Assembly: GCF_009905375.1 (NCBI RefSeq)
Contig: NC_133652.1
Coordinates: 120,487,797 to 120,551,796 of the forward strand
Source of the DNA: Apium graveolens
Taxonomy: Eukaryota > Streptophyta > Magnoliopsida > Apiales > Apiaceae
Direction of reading: 5' to 3'
DNA length: 64,000 nucleotides
Shown here: positions 1-12,471 of the stretch, piece by piece
How positions within the stretch are numbered: position 1 is the stretch's first letter
Layout: each line of letters begins with the position of its first letter
Position numbers and translations under genes: made by a program
The notes under the pieces: model-generated
What the model was told of the DNA's origin: nothing
Database searches by the model: none
What the model saw: only the letters and a program-made list of their open reading frames with translations

Positions 1-2879
1 ACCGTTTGGATCAGTTTTTATAAATAAACGTACCGTTTTATATCTGGAATGATCCAACGGGATACTGATTTTCCGTAATTATAAATAGCCTTTACCGTAT
101 TTTATTTTGTATCAAAAATCATTTACAGTCAGTAATTATATAAATTTCCAGAGAAAATTCATATATTCAAAAACCCTTCTGAAAATCAAACCACAAATTC
201 AAGGTGTTAATGAAATCCGTTTGGAAAGTTGGAGTAACCAAATCGAAGGTCTCAAGGAGTACTATCAGATTCTAGAACCTGTTTTACTGCAGAATCAAAG
301 GTTGATTTTATATATTTTTAATTATTTTCGAATTATTTTTTATTAAAAATATGAATTTTTGTTCGGATGATTTTTTGTATGATTTGATGATTTCATGTTG
401 TAGAGCTTGTTTTCCTGATGATTTTCAAATGTCATACGTGTGATTTGGAGTTCAATAACATGCTCAAAAGTGGGTTTAATTCTCGAATTTTAAAATTAGG
501 GTTTTTAACCCGTATGAATGTTTTAAATTGAAATTTGGGGCTTTTTGATTTAGGGGTTATTAGCTGTTGATTTATAGCGGGTTATGTTCCTTATGAAATT
601 TGCAATCGATTGGTATATAGCTCGTTAACAGAGGATACTTGAATCGTAGGGAGTTGTCTTTTTAAGTTTTCGATGTTTCGCCGGAAACCGGAGATGTTCT
701 TGGCAAATTTCTGGCCAAGTCTGGGGTTATTTGAATGATTTGATTGCACGAATAAGTTCCAGGTTGTCTGTAGATGTGATCTGGAGCTTGTGGTGAGGTG
801 AGGGTGTCGGAATCGTGTTCTCCGGCCACCCCTGTATTTTCCGGCAACGGGGGTGTAAAATTGCAGTTTGGTACCTTAACTTTTGGGGAAGAAACAGTTC
901 AGTCCCTGAAGTTTCCAGAGTTTGCAAATTTAGGATTCCTGTTTTAAAATTATTCAAAAATCATATTTCCTATTTATTTTTATTATAAAAATTCGATTTT
1001 AATTTCTGAAAATTCCAAAAATTATTATTTTAATTTCAAAAATTATTTTTAATTCAAAAATAAATCTGAATTAATTAGTTAATTAATTTCAGTTAATTTT
1101 TAATTGATTAATTGGTCAATTAATTCGAAAATTAATTGATTAATTGATTTAATTAATTATTAATTGATTTTTTAATTATTTAATTAGATTTAATTATTTA
1201 AAAATGATTTAAAAATTTCGAAAAATAGTTTTGAGATTTAAAATATTATTTAAAATTGTTTTCAAGGCTCGATAATTTTTATAAATTTGTTTCGAAGCCG
1301 GAATTGGCCAACCGAACCCTGTTTATTACTCCAAAATTGATCCAACGACCCGTTTTAATTCCAAAAAATGTTTTAAAAATTATTTTAAATATCCGAAAGC
1401 CTGTTTATGACCCGAGACTTCCTTTTAAACGTTATATCATTGATTATGTGATGTGTTATGTGTTATATGTGACTTGTTGGTTAACTATCGGTCTATATAT
1501 ATTCGATGTTTACTTGTTTATTGCGTAACTTTCAATCCGTTAATCGGATTTGGGTAAAATGAAGGGTAGATAGAAGTATTTGTCGAATAGAATCGCATAA
1601 GTTGAATATTGATAGATGCTTATGATATGTGAGCAGAAGAGGCAAGGCGTAGGAAAGGAAAACAGGTAGTCGAGGAGTAAGATAGTGGTGATTGAAAGCG
1701 AGTGCAATATAGTAAGCTAGTACCAGGCAAGTGTTCTGAACTTTCTCGAGATATTGTAGTGATTGATAGTTCTGTTTTATATTGCAAGTGCTTTGAAGCA
1801 CTAAACCCTAAACCCTGATTCCAGTTATTGATCTTAAGCTGTAAACCTGATCTTTCTAGACCATTGATTATTGTATACCCAAATACGAACCTCAAATATA
1901 CGATACTACTCCACAAATACATACAAACTAAATATCAAACACTGAACCAGATTGCTTACACACTCAAACCATTGTATCTTATTCTTTGAAAGGCCAAATC
2001 CTTGAAACCCTGAAACACTGATTCTTTTGTTATCCAATTCTTTCATTACCTAACAGCCAAGCTTTGGAAATGCCATATTGATCTTTATGCAGATTGAAAC
2101 CATTTTCATTATTGAACGTCCAATGTTGTTAATGATTCTGTTTATTGTTTATTACTGCTTATTCTGGTATTATGTTAGAATTGGATTGTTTTTTTTATAA
2201 AATTGTGGACCAGATTCGTGGTCAGACCATATAATGGTCAAGTTAGGCCAATGTGTGCCTTGGATCCAGTAGTTAGAGCAGTGTTGTGTGCTTTGCTCGG
2301 GATTAGTGTGTGACTGATCAGCAGCCTAACCTTGGTTTTTAAAATGAAAGTATAATATCCAATTCTAAATCATAATTCATTGTTCACTTGATATCGTAAC
2401 CATTTTTACCTGATGATCATTATTCTCAGTTTTTTCATTGTGACTTGTTGAGCTAGTTAGCTCATTTGTGCGATGTTGTTTATGTTCTTTTCCAGATAAA
2501 AAGGAACCGGTTGGTACCGAGGATCCCCAGTCCAGCGCGAGAGCTAGGGGTTCAGGTTGATCGAGCTGAGCTAGTAGGCTTCTTTTGGGATAATATAAGT
2601 TTGTAAAAGTTTGTAATAATGTTTAATACTCAGTTCTGAGTTTGGATAGTTGGGATTTGTACGATTTGTGATATAAGTGTGTGTTTGGCTTGTGTGCATA
2701 CTTTAACCTGTTGCGGTCCGTGGTAGTTGGTAAGTAGGGTCACTGCATATTATTATTATTATCTTTATTATTATTATAAGCAGGTTATAAATAGTGTATG
2801 TGTGGACCCCAAACTTCTGACCCGGGTTTGGAGGGCGCCAAATTATTTCTATTGAGAACCCATAAGACATCATTGCCCA
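1..2879. other. Non-coding, repeat-like sequence
   Basis: No convincing gene is seen here. The stretch is AT-rich, with a TTAATT-rich simple-sequence patch near 1060-1200 and (ATT)n near 2748-2777. Pieces such as a TATA-like ATAAATAG near 84, GT-rich transcribed-looking sequence, and a GC-richer tail around 2500-2840 look like a long terminal repeat or untranslated part of another retrotransposon. I could not find a second copy or a target duplication, so the class is not assigned. Short open frames in it show no family resemblance. Confidence 0.4.
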
Positions 2880-5050
2880 GTCTACTAGGCCTCAAGGTCA
2901 AAGAACAGTATTGAAGTTTGCTCTAGACACCGGTGCTAATGCCATTGCTGGAAGATCAAGTGGTTTCCAGGTACAAGTTTCTCTTTCTTCTTCACCTCTA
3001 GAACTTGTCAAGAGAAAACTTGTACTTCCTGAGTTAGAATCAGAGGAGGAGGACAATGCTCCTTTATCATTAAAGTTCAAGAATTTAAAAGCTGATTTTA
3101 CTTCAAGTCTAGTTGTATTATCAACTGATGAGGGCACAACCACTAGTGATGTTATTTAAACTGGTGATGTTGTTCAAAGTGGTTTAAGCCCAAGACCAAG
3201 GAAAAGAAAGTTGGTCAAAGCCTACATTGCTCAAAATATGATGCAGATTAAGAAAGAAATTGTTGAGGAGTTATATCGTACAGATACTGATGCTCATCCA
3301 TAGTCAAATGCTGATGCACCTGTGAAAATTACTGAATCTTCAATGAATAGGACAAGAGTGAGAGAGATCACTCATGATAAAGTAGAGCAGTCTGTCAAGA
3401 GGCTACAGAAACAAGGATTGTTTCCTGGCTCAAGCACATAAGAACCTATATCTCAAAAGGATACAACAGCTACTATAAATCCTAATCATGTCCCACAAGA
3501 ACCTGCACTTCAAAGTAGTATAGCAGATATTAAAGAAATGCAGCCTCTTACTAAAAAGTCCATCTCATAATGGCATAATGAAGCAACTACTAAGGTAACA
3601 GCTGAAGATGCTAAGATCAAAATTTTATCAGTCTATTGAGAGGCATACCTCTAAGCATGGAGCTGGATTTAACCTTGGAGCTACACAAGAGTCAGACACT
3701 GAATCTGAGGAGAGGAGTCCACAATAACCTGAATGTCAAAGTCATCCAGCAAATCCTGAATATTCAGCCCCACAAGAAACAATACCTCAAAGTGGTAGTG
3801 AAGGCTTGACTCCTAATTTAGATATCTTAGTTGTTGATCCTGAAGGAAGGGTTCATCCAACACCCACATCAACTGAAATTCTCTCAGTTCAACCTTTTGA
3901 TGTCTACACAGAAGCTGACCCTTCAGAAGCACAAGGTACAAATATTTATCTATCTTTATCAGCATTTAATTTAAATACTGATTTTATATTATCAGCATTT
4001 ACTTCTAGTATAACTCCTGATAACATGAATATGATTAGACCTTTAAAAAGCAATTCCTCTAGTCATATGATCACATACAACTCTTCTTAGCCACCTCTTA
4101 TTTCTGTAGGACAACAACCTCTGAGCCTTTCTTGTGAGACTGAGAGAAAATATTTAGAGAAAAATTGAATTACAGAGAGGCGGGATCCTTATCTGGCAAA
4201 AGGAGAGGTAGATGAGTGTCAGGATTTTGTTAATCCTTGTGAGGAAACTCTAACTATTCAAAGTCATGAGATGAGTGGTGTGAGAAGTAGTGAGACTACT
4301 TTAAAAGAATATAGAGATTTAAGTGTTTTTGTGACAAACTTTGCATGTGCACAAAGTACTAAAGAAAAAGATGTTGAATAACATTCTGTAGACCCTCGGA
4401 TAAACTCTGATGTACCAAGTACTGATAATCTCCTTGCAGGTCTAAGTACTGATACTTTCTTGCAGTCCACTCATTCTATTATTCCACCTTCTGTTATCCT
4501 CCATATTGCTGCTGTTGATGATAATGCAGAACAGTCCACTCACATTGACTCCACAATTCCTGAATCAACACAGCACTCTACAGGCACTGAAGTTTTGAAG
4601 ATAAATATTGAAGCTCCGCTTCATATGGCTACTATTCTTGAAGATATAGAGTTAAATGCTGATGGCATGGCAGTTTCTGAAGTAGATGGCTCACATACTG
4701 CACAAATTCTTGATAACTTGTTAAATACTGATGTTGAAGATGAAGTAGCACAGTTTGTTCAGGAACCAATTGCTGATGAAGAATCTGAGCATGAAGGTGA
4801 ACCTAGAGATATTAATGTGCAACTTCTATTTGATAAAGATCTTAATGAAGTTATCTTTCCTGAAGGTACAACAGAATGGGAAAAGAAGCAAAAATTAGAT
4901 GAGTTACAAGCTAAGAATGAGAAGGACTATGCTGCTGCTGAATGAAATTCTAAATGGAAGGATTTCTCGTATACCATATTTATTGCTAATGCTTCTAAGC
5001 ATTTAGAGACATCAGAGCAGAAAATTAAAACTCCTGATATCCTTTCTCAT
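2880..5050 (+). pseudogene. Element A, left part: decayed Sirevirus-type env-like frame
   Basis: Fragments of one long former reading frame are seen (2911-3159, 3806-4090, 4460-4945), broken by stop codons and shifts. The encoded fragments are acidic, Ser/Thr/Glu-rich and low in hydrophobic segments. They resemble in style the long env-like frame that follows pol in element B. The frame picks up again after element B at 18214, and the two sides join across the CTCAT duplication, so this is the host sequence of the insertion. No pol or LTR of element A was found. Function of such frames in Sireviruses is unknown; calling it env-like is by position and style only. Confidence 0.5.
5046..5050. 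repeat. Target-site duplication of element B, left copy
   Basis: CTCAT lies directly before the 5' LTR and again at 18209-18213 directly after the 3' LTR. A perfect 5-bp match is the size Copia integrase makes. Confidence 0.9.
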
Positions 5051-5855
5051 TTTTAAGAATATGTTGTGAACTTGATGATTTCATTAACAAAACACCTTAG
5101 TAGATTCAACTTAGTGAATTATGTAGCACTCTACGGATAATCAAATATAGTCCCAACGGATGACTAAATATAGACCCGACGGATGATGATTTGACATCCA
5201 TCGAGTGAGTAGCTTATGTAACAATAAGTCATGTAGCACATTTCTGCAAACAACTTTGTATAGATTCTGTAATAGCATATAAGTCATGTTGACTTTAATT
5301 AGATATGCAGAATAGGTTGATTAATTGTAAATAGATGATGTCTTATAATTCTGCATAAATGAAATAAAGTCAAACGCCAAATAGCTACTCAACGGATGAT
5401 CAGCAAAGCTACCCGATGGATGATCAACAAGGCAACCCGACGGATGATAATCATGTACCCGACGGATGATAAATTCAAACATATATTGACAGTGATAACA
5501 CAGTCACATGCGTCGAGTGTTTGCAAAAGGAATGTGGCAGCCTATTCAACTGGGTTTTTGGGAACAAAGAAGCACTGCCATTTCCATGCTATTATGAACA
5601 TATTTAAAGATGCTGGAATAGAGTAATAAAGCAGCATAGTATTAGACTTGATAGGTTTTGTTTTATTATCTTGTCTTATTACTGTGTAATCTTGGTGATA
5701 TAAAAACCAAGAGTAGCAAATAGAACAACAAGAAGACTAAGCAAGTATTTTCTCAGAGAAACAATTGTAAGCTGAATCTTTTAGCATTTCTCTGTAAGTT
5801 TAGTTGTTCATATTTGTAAGCAGCTGTGAGCTATTCAAGCTTCACAGAGTTCTCT

Positions 5856-5895
<40 letters not shown>

Positions 5896-6109
5896 GGTGG
5901 ATATATTCAAATCCACCAGAAAGTTTTAAAGACTTGTGTTTTTATTACTTTGTGTTTTGATTCATTTTTAACTTGTCATTCCGCACTTTGCAAATCAAAA
6001 CACCGACACATATATTTTAAGTTGGAACTTTTTATAATTTAGAAAAAGTTTCAAGAATTTCATTCAACCCCCCCTTCTGTAATTCTTGTTGCATTGTTAG
6101 GGACTAACA
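5051..6109 (+). repeat. 5' LTR of element B
   Basis: It matches 17152-18208 end to end. The 3' copy starts with TGTTAAGAATATG and ends with GGGACTAACA; in this copy the first dinucleotide has mutated from TG to TT. It holds a cluster of CGACGGATGA-like motifs (about 5125-5475), a TATA box near 5698, and a (TA)n run at about 5858-5893 that is much longer than in the 3' LTR. Confidence 0.93.
5697..5706 (+). promoter_or_regulatory. LTR TATA box of element B
   Basis: GATATAAAAA in the LTR, repeated at the matching place in the 3' LTR (about 17820). It lies downstream of the CGACGGATGA cluster and upstream of a transcribed-looking stretch, so it is the probable start of the genomic RNA. Position only; no start site is shown. 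Confidence 0.55.
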
Positions 6110-6111
6110 AT

Positions 6112-6123
6112 TGGTATCAGAGC
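6112..6123 (+). other. Primer binding site of element B (initiator tRNA-Met)
   Basis: TGGTATCAGAGC follows the 5' LTR by two bases. This is the complement of the 3' end of plant initiator tRNA-Met, the usual primer of Copia minus-strand synthesis. Confidence 0.92.
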
Positions 6124-6169
6124 AAGCTCTTGAAGAACAAAGAGTTTAAAGATCACAACAAACAGCAAG

Positions 6170-7376
6170 ATGAACAAGAAGGATGTTGGAGTCAAGATTC
6201 CTTTTCTGGACAAAGATAATTACCATCACTGGAAGGTAAAGATACATCTTCATTTACTTTCTCAAGATGAGGTCTATGTGGATTGATAGAGAGAGGTCCT
6301 TATGTACCAATGAGAGATGCAACTGGAAATGAGCCATCAGTTCCCAAGCCAAGGCATGAATGGTCATATCTTGATATTGAACAAGTCAGGAAAGACAAGA
6401 AGGCCATGAATATTCTGTTCAATGGAGTTGATGGTGACATGTTTGACAACATCATCAATTGCAAGATAGCTAAAGAGGTTTGGGACACCATTCAAATAAT
6501 TTGTGATGGCACTAAAAAAGTTAGAGAAAACAAGATGCAGTTACTAATTCAGCAATATGAGCATTTCCACTTTGAAGAAGGTGAAACACTCACTGATATC
6601 TTTAGTAGATTTCAAAAGCTACTAAATGCTCTGAAGCTGCATGGAAGAGTCTACCAAACCAAGGATTCTAACCTCAAATTTCTGAGATCCCTTCCAAAAG
6701 AATGGAAACCAATAACAGTCTCCTTGAGAAATTCACAAGAATACAAGGAGTTTACACTAGAGAGACTGTATGGCATTCTAAAGACTTATGGGCTTGAAAT
6801 AGAGCAAGATCAAAGAATGGAGAAAGGGAGAAAGAAAGGAGGGTCCATTGCACTGGTTGTTGAGTTAAAGAAAGAGAAGGAGATGAAGATAGAAGCTGTT
6901 GAGTCTACTTCAGAGGTCTGTGAAAACAAGGGCAGGGGGCTGGTAGCAGAAAATGAAAATTCTTTGAGCCAAGATGATATGGATGACATTGATGAACATC
7001 TAGCTTTTCTTTCCAGAAGATTTTCCAAGCTCAAGTCAAAAAGAACTTTGGAGCAGCTAAGCCAAATAGAAACATGGTGGATAAATCAAAATTCAAATAT
7101 TTCAAATGTGGCTTGGCAGGGCACTTTGCCAGTGAGTGTAGAAAGTCAGATTCCGGCAAGAAGAAGTTTGAGCATGTGGATTATAAACAGAAGTATTTTG
7201 AGTTGCTCAAACAAAAGGAAAGGGCTTTCATTACACAAGAAAATGATTGGGCAGCCGATGGTCTGGATGAGGATGAGGATGTCAGCTATGTCAATCTAGC
7301 CCTAATGGCCAAGTCTGATGAAATAGAGATAAGTTCTTCAAGTAATCAGGTAATCACCACTAACCTAGCACATTAA
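6170..7376 (+). pseudogene. gag: Element B gag (capsid/nucleocapsid), frameshifted
   Basis: The frame starts at ATG 6170 with the usual Copia Gag opening (Lys-Ile-Pro-Phe-Leu, then Asn-Tyr-His-His-Trp). A one-base loss near 6281 moves it into the 6283-7299 frame, which carries the Gag capsid-like core (UBN2-type), and a second shift near 7030 moves it into the 7074-7376 frame. There the zinc knuckle reads Y-F-K-C-GLAG-H-FASE-C, so the first Cys of CX2CX4HX4C has become Tyr (TGT to TAT). The frame stops at 7374. Gag would assemble the virus-like particle; this copy cannot encode it whole. Confidence 0.85.
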
Positions 7377-8513
7377 TCTAAAGCTGAGTGTAATGATGCT
7401 ATCAATGACATGTCTACAGAATTATATCATTTGCGTGTTACACTTAAGTCTCTCACTAAGGAAAATGCTAAAATTAAAGAAAACAATTTGTTTTTAAGTG
7501 AGAGGAATAATGTGCTAGAGTCTCAGTTTATTGAATTTGAAAAATTGAGAATTGAGAATTGAGAATTGAGTGTGATTGCTAAGGATGAATTAACTGAGTC
7601 CTTGAAGAAAGAAGAGATTTTGAAGAAGCAGCTTGTACGAGAACAGGAGGTGATTAAGGCATAGAAAACATCTAGAGATGTTCATGCTCAAATCACCAAA
7701 GTTCAAGGTATTGAATCCTTTTATGATGCAGCCTGGAAGAAGAATAAGGAGAAGCTAGAATCTAATTTGGTTGAAGGATTGCTAACAGATGTAGATTCGA
7801 CGGATGATGAGAGTCATCCGTCGGATAACCAAAAGGATTATCCGTCGAGTGACATAAATCCTCATCCGTCGGCTGTGAGCAAACCTGTGAGTAAAGCCAA
7901 ACTTGCCAAGTTAAATGAAAAATATGGATCAGTTTCCAAAAACTTCATTTCAGGAGAATCTAGTCAAGTGAAGAAGGAGAAGAAAGTTAATATTGGTCAT
8001 TTGTCTATCAAGCAATTGAATGACAGACTAGAAAAGATTGAGGTTAAAACAGAGGCTAAAAGGAAAAACAATAGAAATGGGAAAGTAGGGATTAACAAAT
8101 ATAGCAACTACATACCTGATAAATATGCTCCTAGAAAAATCTGTGTTAAGTGTGGTAGTGCTAATCATTTGTCTGTTAATTGCAAACTTGCCATGCCTAC
8201 TCCTATGTATGTACCGTCCCTTTTTCCCAACATGAATGCCATGCCTTCCATGCCTATGAATGCTATGTCTACACAGAATATGAATGCACAATTTGCTAAT
8301 ATGCCATTTACACCTAATCCTTATTATGCTGCATTTAGTATGCCTCAAATGCCATTTAGCATGCCCTACTGGAATAACATGTTTGCCAATAGCATGCCAT
8401 TTCCTGTTAATCAAAATGTGCATGATAATTCTGTTTTAATGAATGGTTTCAAAGGTCCAACTCAGATGACTAAGGACGAATCTGATATCCCCAAGTCAAA
8501 TGATCAAACCTAA
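7377..8513 (+). pseudogene. Element B gag C-terminal extension with second zinc knuckle
   Basis: It continues in the same frame as 7074-7376 after a few stops; a GAATTGA tandem near 7545-7570 brings one of them. The first part is coiled-coil-like and Glu/Lys-rich. 7767-8513 is open and has a linker with four CCGTCG/CGACGG motifs (7799-7868), then an intact CX2CX4HX4C knuckle (C-V-K-C-GSAN-H-LSVN-C, about 8140-8183), then a Met/Pro/Asn-rich tail. A second knuckle suggests an extra nucleic-acid-binding module in this lineage's Gag. Confidence 0.7.
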
Positions 8514-8589
8514 GAAACAGAAGAAGAAAGCTAACAAGGCAGGACCCAAGGAAATTTGGGTACCAAAATCAACTTGATTTGATTTTAAT

Positions 8590-8874
8590 GTGTGCAGGGA
8601 CAGAAAGAATCTGTGGTACTTGGATAGTGGTTGTTCAAGACACATGACTGGTGATTCTACCCTGCTTACAGAGTTCAAGGAGAGAGTTGGCCCAAGTATT
8701 ACTTTTGGAGATGACAGCAAGGGTTATACTGTGGGATATGGCTTGATTTTAAAAGACAATGTCATCATTGAGGAGGTTGCCTTAGTGGATGGTCTCAAGC
8801 ACAATTTGTTGAGTATCAGCCAGCTTTGTGATAAAGGCAATTCAATAACTTCAACTCAGAAGCCTGTGTTGTGA
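8590..8874 (+). pseudogene. pol (PR): Element B aspartic protease
   Basis: The translation has W-Y-L-D-S-G-C-S-R-H-M-T-G, the catalytic D-S-G motif of Copia retropepsins, followed by F-G-D-D-S-K-G and the Leu-rich end L-L-S-I-S-Q-L. The protease would process Gag-Pol. The frame is lost at about 8865 by a shift before the integrase part. Confidence 0.88.
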
Positions 8875-9888
8875 CAAACAAGAGGAGCAACAAAGTGGTT
8901 CTCACTGAAGTGAGAAAAGGAAATGTGTACCTAGCTGACTTCAACTCATCAAATGCAGAATCTGTTACTTGTCTTCTCAGTAAAGCAAGTCAAGATGAAA
9001 GTTGGCTATGGCACAAGAAGCTATCCCATCTAAACTTCAAGACCATAATTGAGCTTGTAAAGAAAAAACTGGTTAGAGGAATTCCTCAAGTGGAGTTTTC
9101 TAAGGATGGACTATGTGACGCTTTCCAAAAGAGTAAACAAATCAAAGCATCATTCAGAAAGAAGCTTGATTCAAAAATTGAAGAACCTTTGCAACTGCTG
9201 TACATGGATTTGTTTGGACCAGTTAATGTGTTGTCCATCTCTAGAAAAAGATTTTGCCTAGTAATTGTAGATGATTTCTCAAAGTTCTCTTGGACATATT
9301 TCCTTAAAGTCTAAAGATGAGGCTAGTGAAATCATCATCAATCACATAAGGAAAGTCAACAATCGTCCTGATTTCAAAGTTAGAAGAATCAGGAGTGACA
9401 ATGAAACTGAGTTCAAGAATTCTGTCATGAGAGCATTTTGTGAAGAAAATGGGATTTTGCATGAGTTTTCAGCAGCAAGAACTCCACAACAAAATGGAGT
9501 AGTAGAAAGAAAGAACAGATTACTTATTGAAGCTGCAAGGACAATGCTTGAAGAATCTAAGTTACCAACATATTCCTTGGCTGGAGCTGTAAATACTGCA
9601 TGCTACACTCAGAATATTTCTCTGGTTAATCAAGCAAAATGCATGACTCCTTATCAATTGTTCAAGAACAAGAAGCCAACTCTAAATTTTCTTCATGTCT
9701 TTGGCTACAAATGTTATATCTTGAGAAATCAAATTGATCAAAATGGGAAGTTTGATGCTAAAGCAGATGAAGGAATTTTTGTTGGATATGTTGTTGGTAA
9801 AGCATACAGAGTCTACAATCTGAGAACCAACATTGTTGTGGAATCAATACATGTTGTGTTTGATGATAAAAAGATTGAAGGACTATAA
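8871..9888 (+). pseudogene. pol (IN): Element B integrase, frameshifted
   Basis: The GAG-pre-integrase zinc module (W-H-K-K-L-S-H-L-N) comes first, but its last Cys is lost (C-D-A-F where C-D-A-C is usual). The DDE core follows: Y-M-D-L-F-G-P, then R-S-D-N-E-T-E-F, then the Glu in the segment ending P-Q-Q-N-G-V-V-E-R-K. The frame shifts once near 9310. A TAA at 9886-9888, probably from CAA, ends it; the same frame then resumes at 9925. Confidence 0.88.
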
Positions 9889-9924
9889 GATGGAGATTAC
9901 CATGAGAGCCTCAAATTTGACAAT

Positions 9925-11928
9925 GTGGAGATGGTTAGTGATGATGAAAGTGATCAAAAAACAATATCAAAGGATAATGCAGAAAAATCTACTACCAATG
10001 AAGCACAAAATTCAACATCTGTTGAGTTACAAAATGCTTCATCCGTTGGGAGACAATCTGCTTTATCCGTCGGTAGACAACCAGCTTCATCCGTCGGTAG
10101 TCAAAATTCACCATCCGTCGGGTCATCAAAAGAAGCTGAAAGTCAGAATAGATCACTTACAGAAAGTTCCCCTTTCTCAAATCAAAGATCCATAAAATCA
10201 GGGGGAGTTTCTAATAATCAAAACTCAATCACACATCAAGATAACAATGAGGCCTCTTCATCTAGAGCTCATCTACCTCAACAAAGGAAATGGACAAAGG
10301 ATCACCCCTTTGAGCTCATCATTGGTGATGTATCTTCTAGAGTTCAAATAAGGAGAGCAACTCAAGAAGAATGTCTATATAGCAGCTTCCTCTCTAAGGA
10401 AGAACCAAAGAAGGTAGAAGAAGCTTTGTTGGATCCTAATTCGATTTTAGCTATGCAGGAGGAGCTAATCCAGTTTGAAAGGAACAAAGTATGGAAGCTG
10501 GTACCCAAGCCTAAAGGAAAGAAACCAATAGACACCAAATGGGTATTCAGAAACAAGATGGATGAAAATGGCATAGTGGTCAGGAACAAAGCTAGATTGG
10601 TTTCTAAGGGCTATTATCAATAAGAAGGAATAGATTTTGATAAAACCTTTGCTCCTGTTGCAAGACTTGAAGCCATCAGAATCTTCTTAGCCTATGCAGC
10701 CCATGTCAATTTTAAGGTCTATCAAATGGATGTCAAAAGTGCCTTTCTAAATGAAGATTTGGAGGAGGAAGTCTATGTCAGTCAGCCTCCTGGTTTTGAA
10801 GATCCAAATTTTCTAGAATATGTCTACTATCTTTTGAAAGCACTTTATGGACTGAAGCAAGCACCTAGAGCCTGGTATGACACTTTGTCAAAGTTTCTTT
10901 TAGAGAATCACTTCACTAGAGGTACTGTAGACAAAACTTTATTCTTTAGAAATGTTAATGGCTCTAGCATACTTGTTCAAATTTATGTAGATGACATTAT
11001 TTTTGGCTCTACAGATGAAAAACTTTGCAAAAAGTTTGCCAAATTGATGCAAAGTAAGTATGAAATGAGCATGATGGGAGAACTAACTTATTTTCTTGGT
11101 TTGCAAGTTATGCAAGTTAGTGATGGAATATTCATTAGTCAAACTAAATACATTTATGATCTTTTAAAGAAGTTTGATCTAATGGATTGCACATCTGCAA
11201 AAACTCCCATGGTCACTGCAACTAAGCTTGAATTAAACACTACTGAAAAGTCTGTGGATATTTCAAGTTATAGGGGCATGGTTGGCTCACTTCTGTACTT
11301 AACAGCTAGTAGGCCAGATATAATGTTTGCTACATATCTTTGTGCTAGATTTCAGGCTGATCCTAGAGAATCTCACTTAGTAGCTATTAAGAGAATTTTC
11401 AGATATCTCAAGGGAACACCAAAACTTGGCATTTGGTACCCTAGAGATTCTGGTTTTGATCTAACTGGTTATTCAGATACAGATTATGCAGGTTGTAGAA
11501 TTGATAGAAAAAGTACAACAGGAACCTGTCAATTTCTAGGAAACAAGCTTGTGTCCTGGTTCAGTAAAAAGCAAAATTCAGTTTCTATTTCTACAGCTGA
11601 AGCTGAATATATTGTTGCTGGCAGTTGCTGTGCACAGATTTTATGGATGAAGAACCAATTGTTAGACTATGGTCTGCAAGTGGAAAGAATTCCTATTTTC
11701 CGTGATAACACAAGTGCAATTGCCATCACTGAAAATCCAGTACAGCATTCAAGAACAAAGCACATAGACATCAAGTACTACTTCATAAGGGAACATGTAA
11801 TGAATGGTACTGTGGAACTACATTTTATTCCAAGTGAAAAGCAGCTTGCAGATATATTTACCAAGCCACTGGATGAATCCATCTTTTCAAGGTTGGTAAG
11901 TGAGTTAGGGATGCTTAATTACTCTTGA
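9925..11928 (+). pseudogene. pol (RT-RH): Element B reverse transcriptase and RNase H
   Basis: A Ser-rich linker carrying four CCGTCG-like motifs (10040-10117) precedes the RVT_2 domain. A TAA at 10621-10623, again best explained as CAA to TAA, splits the domain. The second part (10726-11928) is open and holds Q-M-D-V-K-S-A-F-L, the catalytic Y-V-D-D-I (about 10984-10998), then the Copia RNase H with Y-S-D-T-D-Y-A-G and the end [10 protein letters not shown]. The RT is the best-preserved part of the element. Confidence 0.92.
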
Positions 11929-12330
11929 ATCTTTTCAGATAATTTGCAAGTTATAATGCAGCCAGAAATTTAATTGATTTTTCAGTCTTGGATGAAATTT
12001 TGGCTAAGTCATAATTTACATCTCGACGGATGATCATTATCCATCGAGTTTGATCATCCATCGGTATATAATTTGTTAATAAAATCAATTATTTTTCTGA
12101 AATATTTTATGTCTCGATGGATATCTGAGTTATCCTCATCCGTCGAATTGTCTTATTCTTAGCCGTTGATTCTCTGAAAATTATCCATCGAGTATACTTA
12201 CAGTTTGTAAGCATAACACGACGGATAAATGATGGATTTTTTACAGTTTATTTTTAAACGGCCATTTTGAGCAATTCTTATTGGTTACCTTATTTTACTT
12301 TATTATTTTTGCCAGTTATTTTTGAGATAG
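11929..12330 (+). promoter_or_regulatory. Motif cluster between pol and env-like region
   Basis: Non-coding. At least seven copies of the element-B motif lie between about 12023 and 12230, in both orientations, exact (CGACGGAT, CCGTCGAA) or with one change (CCATCGAG, CGATGGAT). The cluster is directly upstream of a TATA box. Confidence 0.55.
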
Positions 12331-12471
12331 TATAAAAACATAATTCATTTTTATTGCTTTTCTTTTATCATTCTCAAATCATCTGTTCTAATTTCTCTCT
12401 TTCTCAAAAGCAATTATCATCTCTCTCTCTGCAATTTTCACTCTCTAACAACGGCACCAGTCGTCAAGATC
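12331..12471 (+). promoter_or_regulatory. Candidate internal promoter and leader for the env-like frame
   Basis: TATAAAAACA at 12331 is followed by a CT-rich stretch (about 12360-12450, CTCTCTCTCTCTGC) and then ATG at 12472. This is the layout of a plant core promoter with a pyrimidine-rich 5' UTR. It suggests that the env-like frame may have been expressed from its own transcript rather than from the LTR. Inference only. Confidence 0.45.

Noticed and set aside
8028..8423. 131-residue minus-strand frame rich in His and Arg
   Set aside because: Shadow of the Met/Pro-rich part of element B's gag extension.
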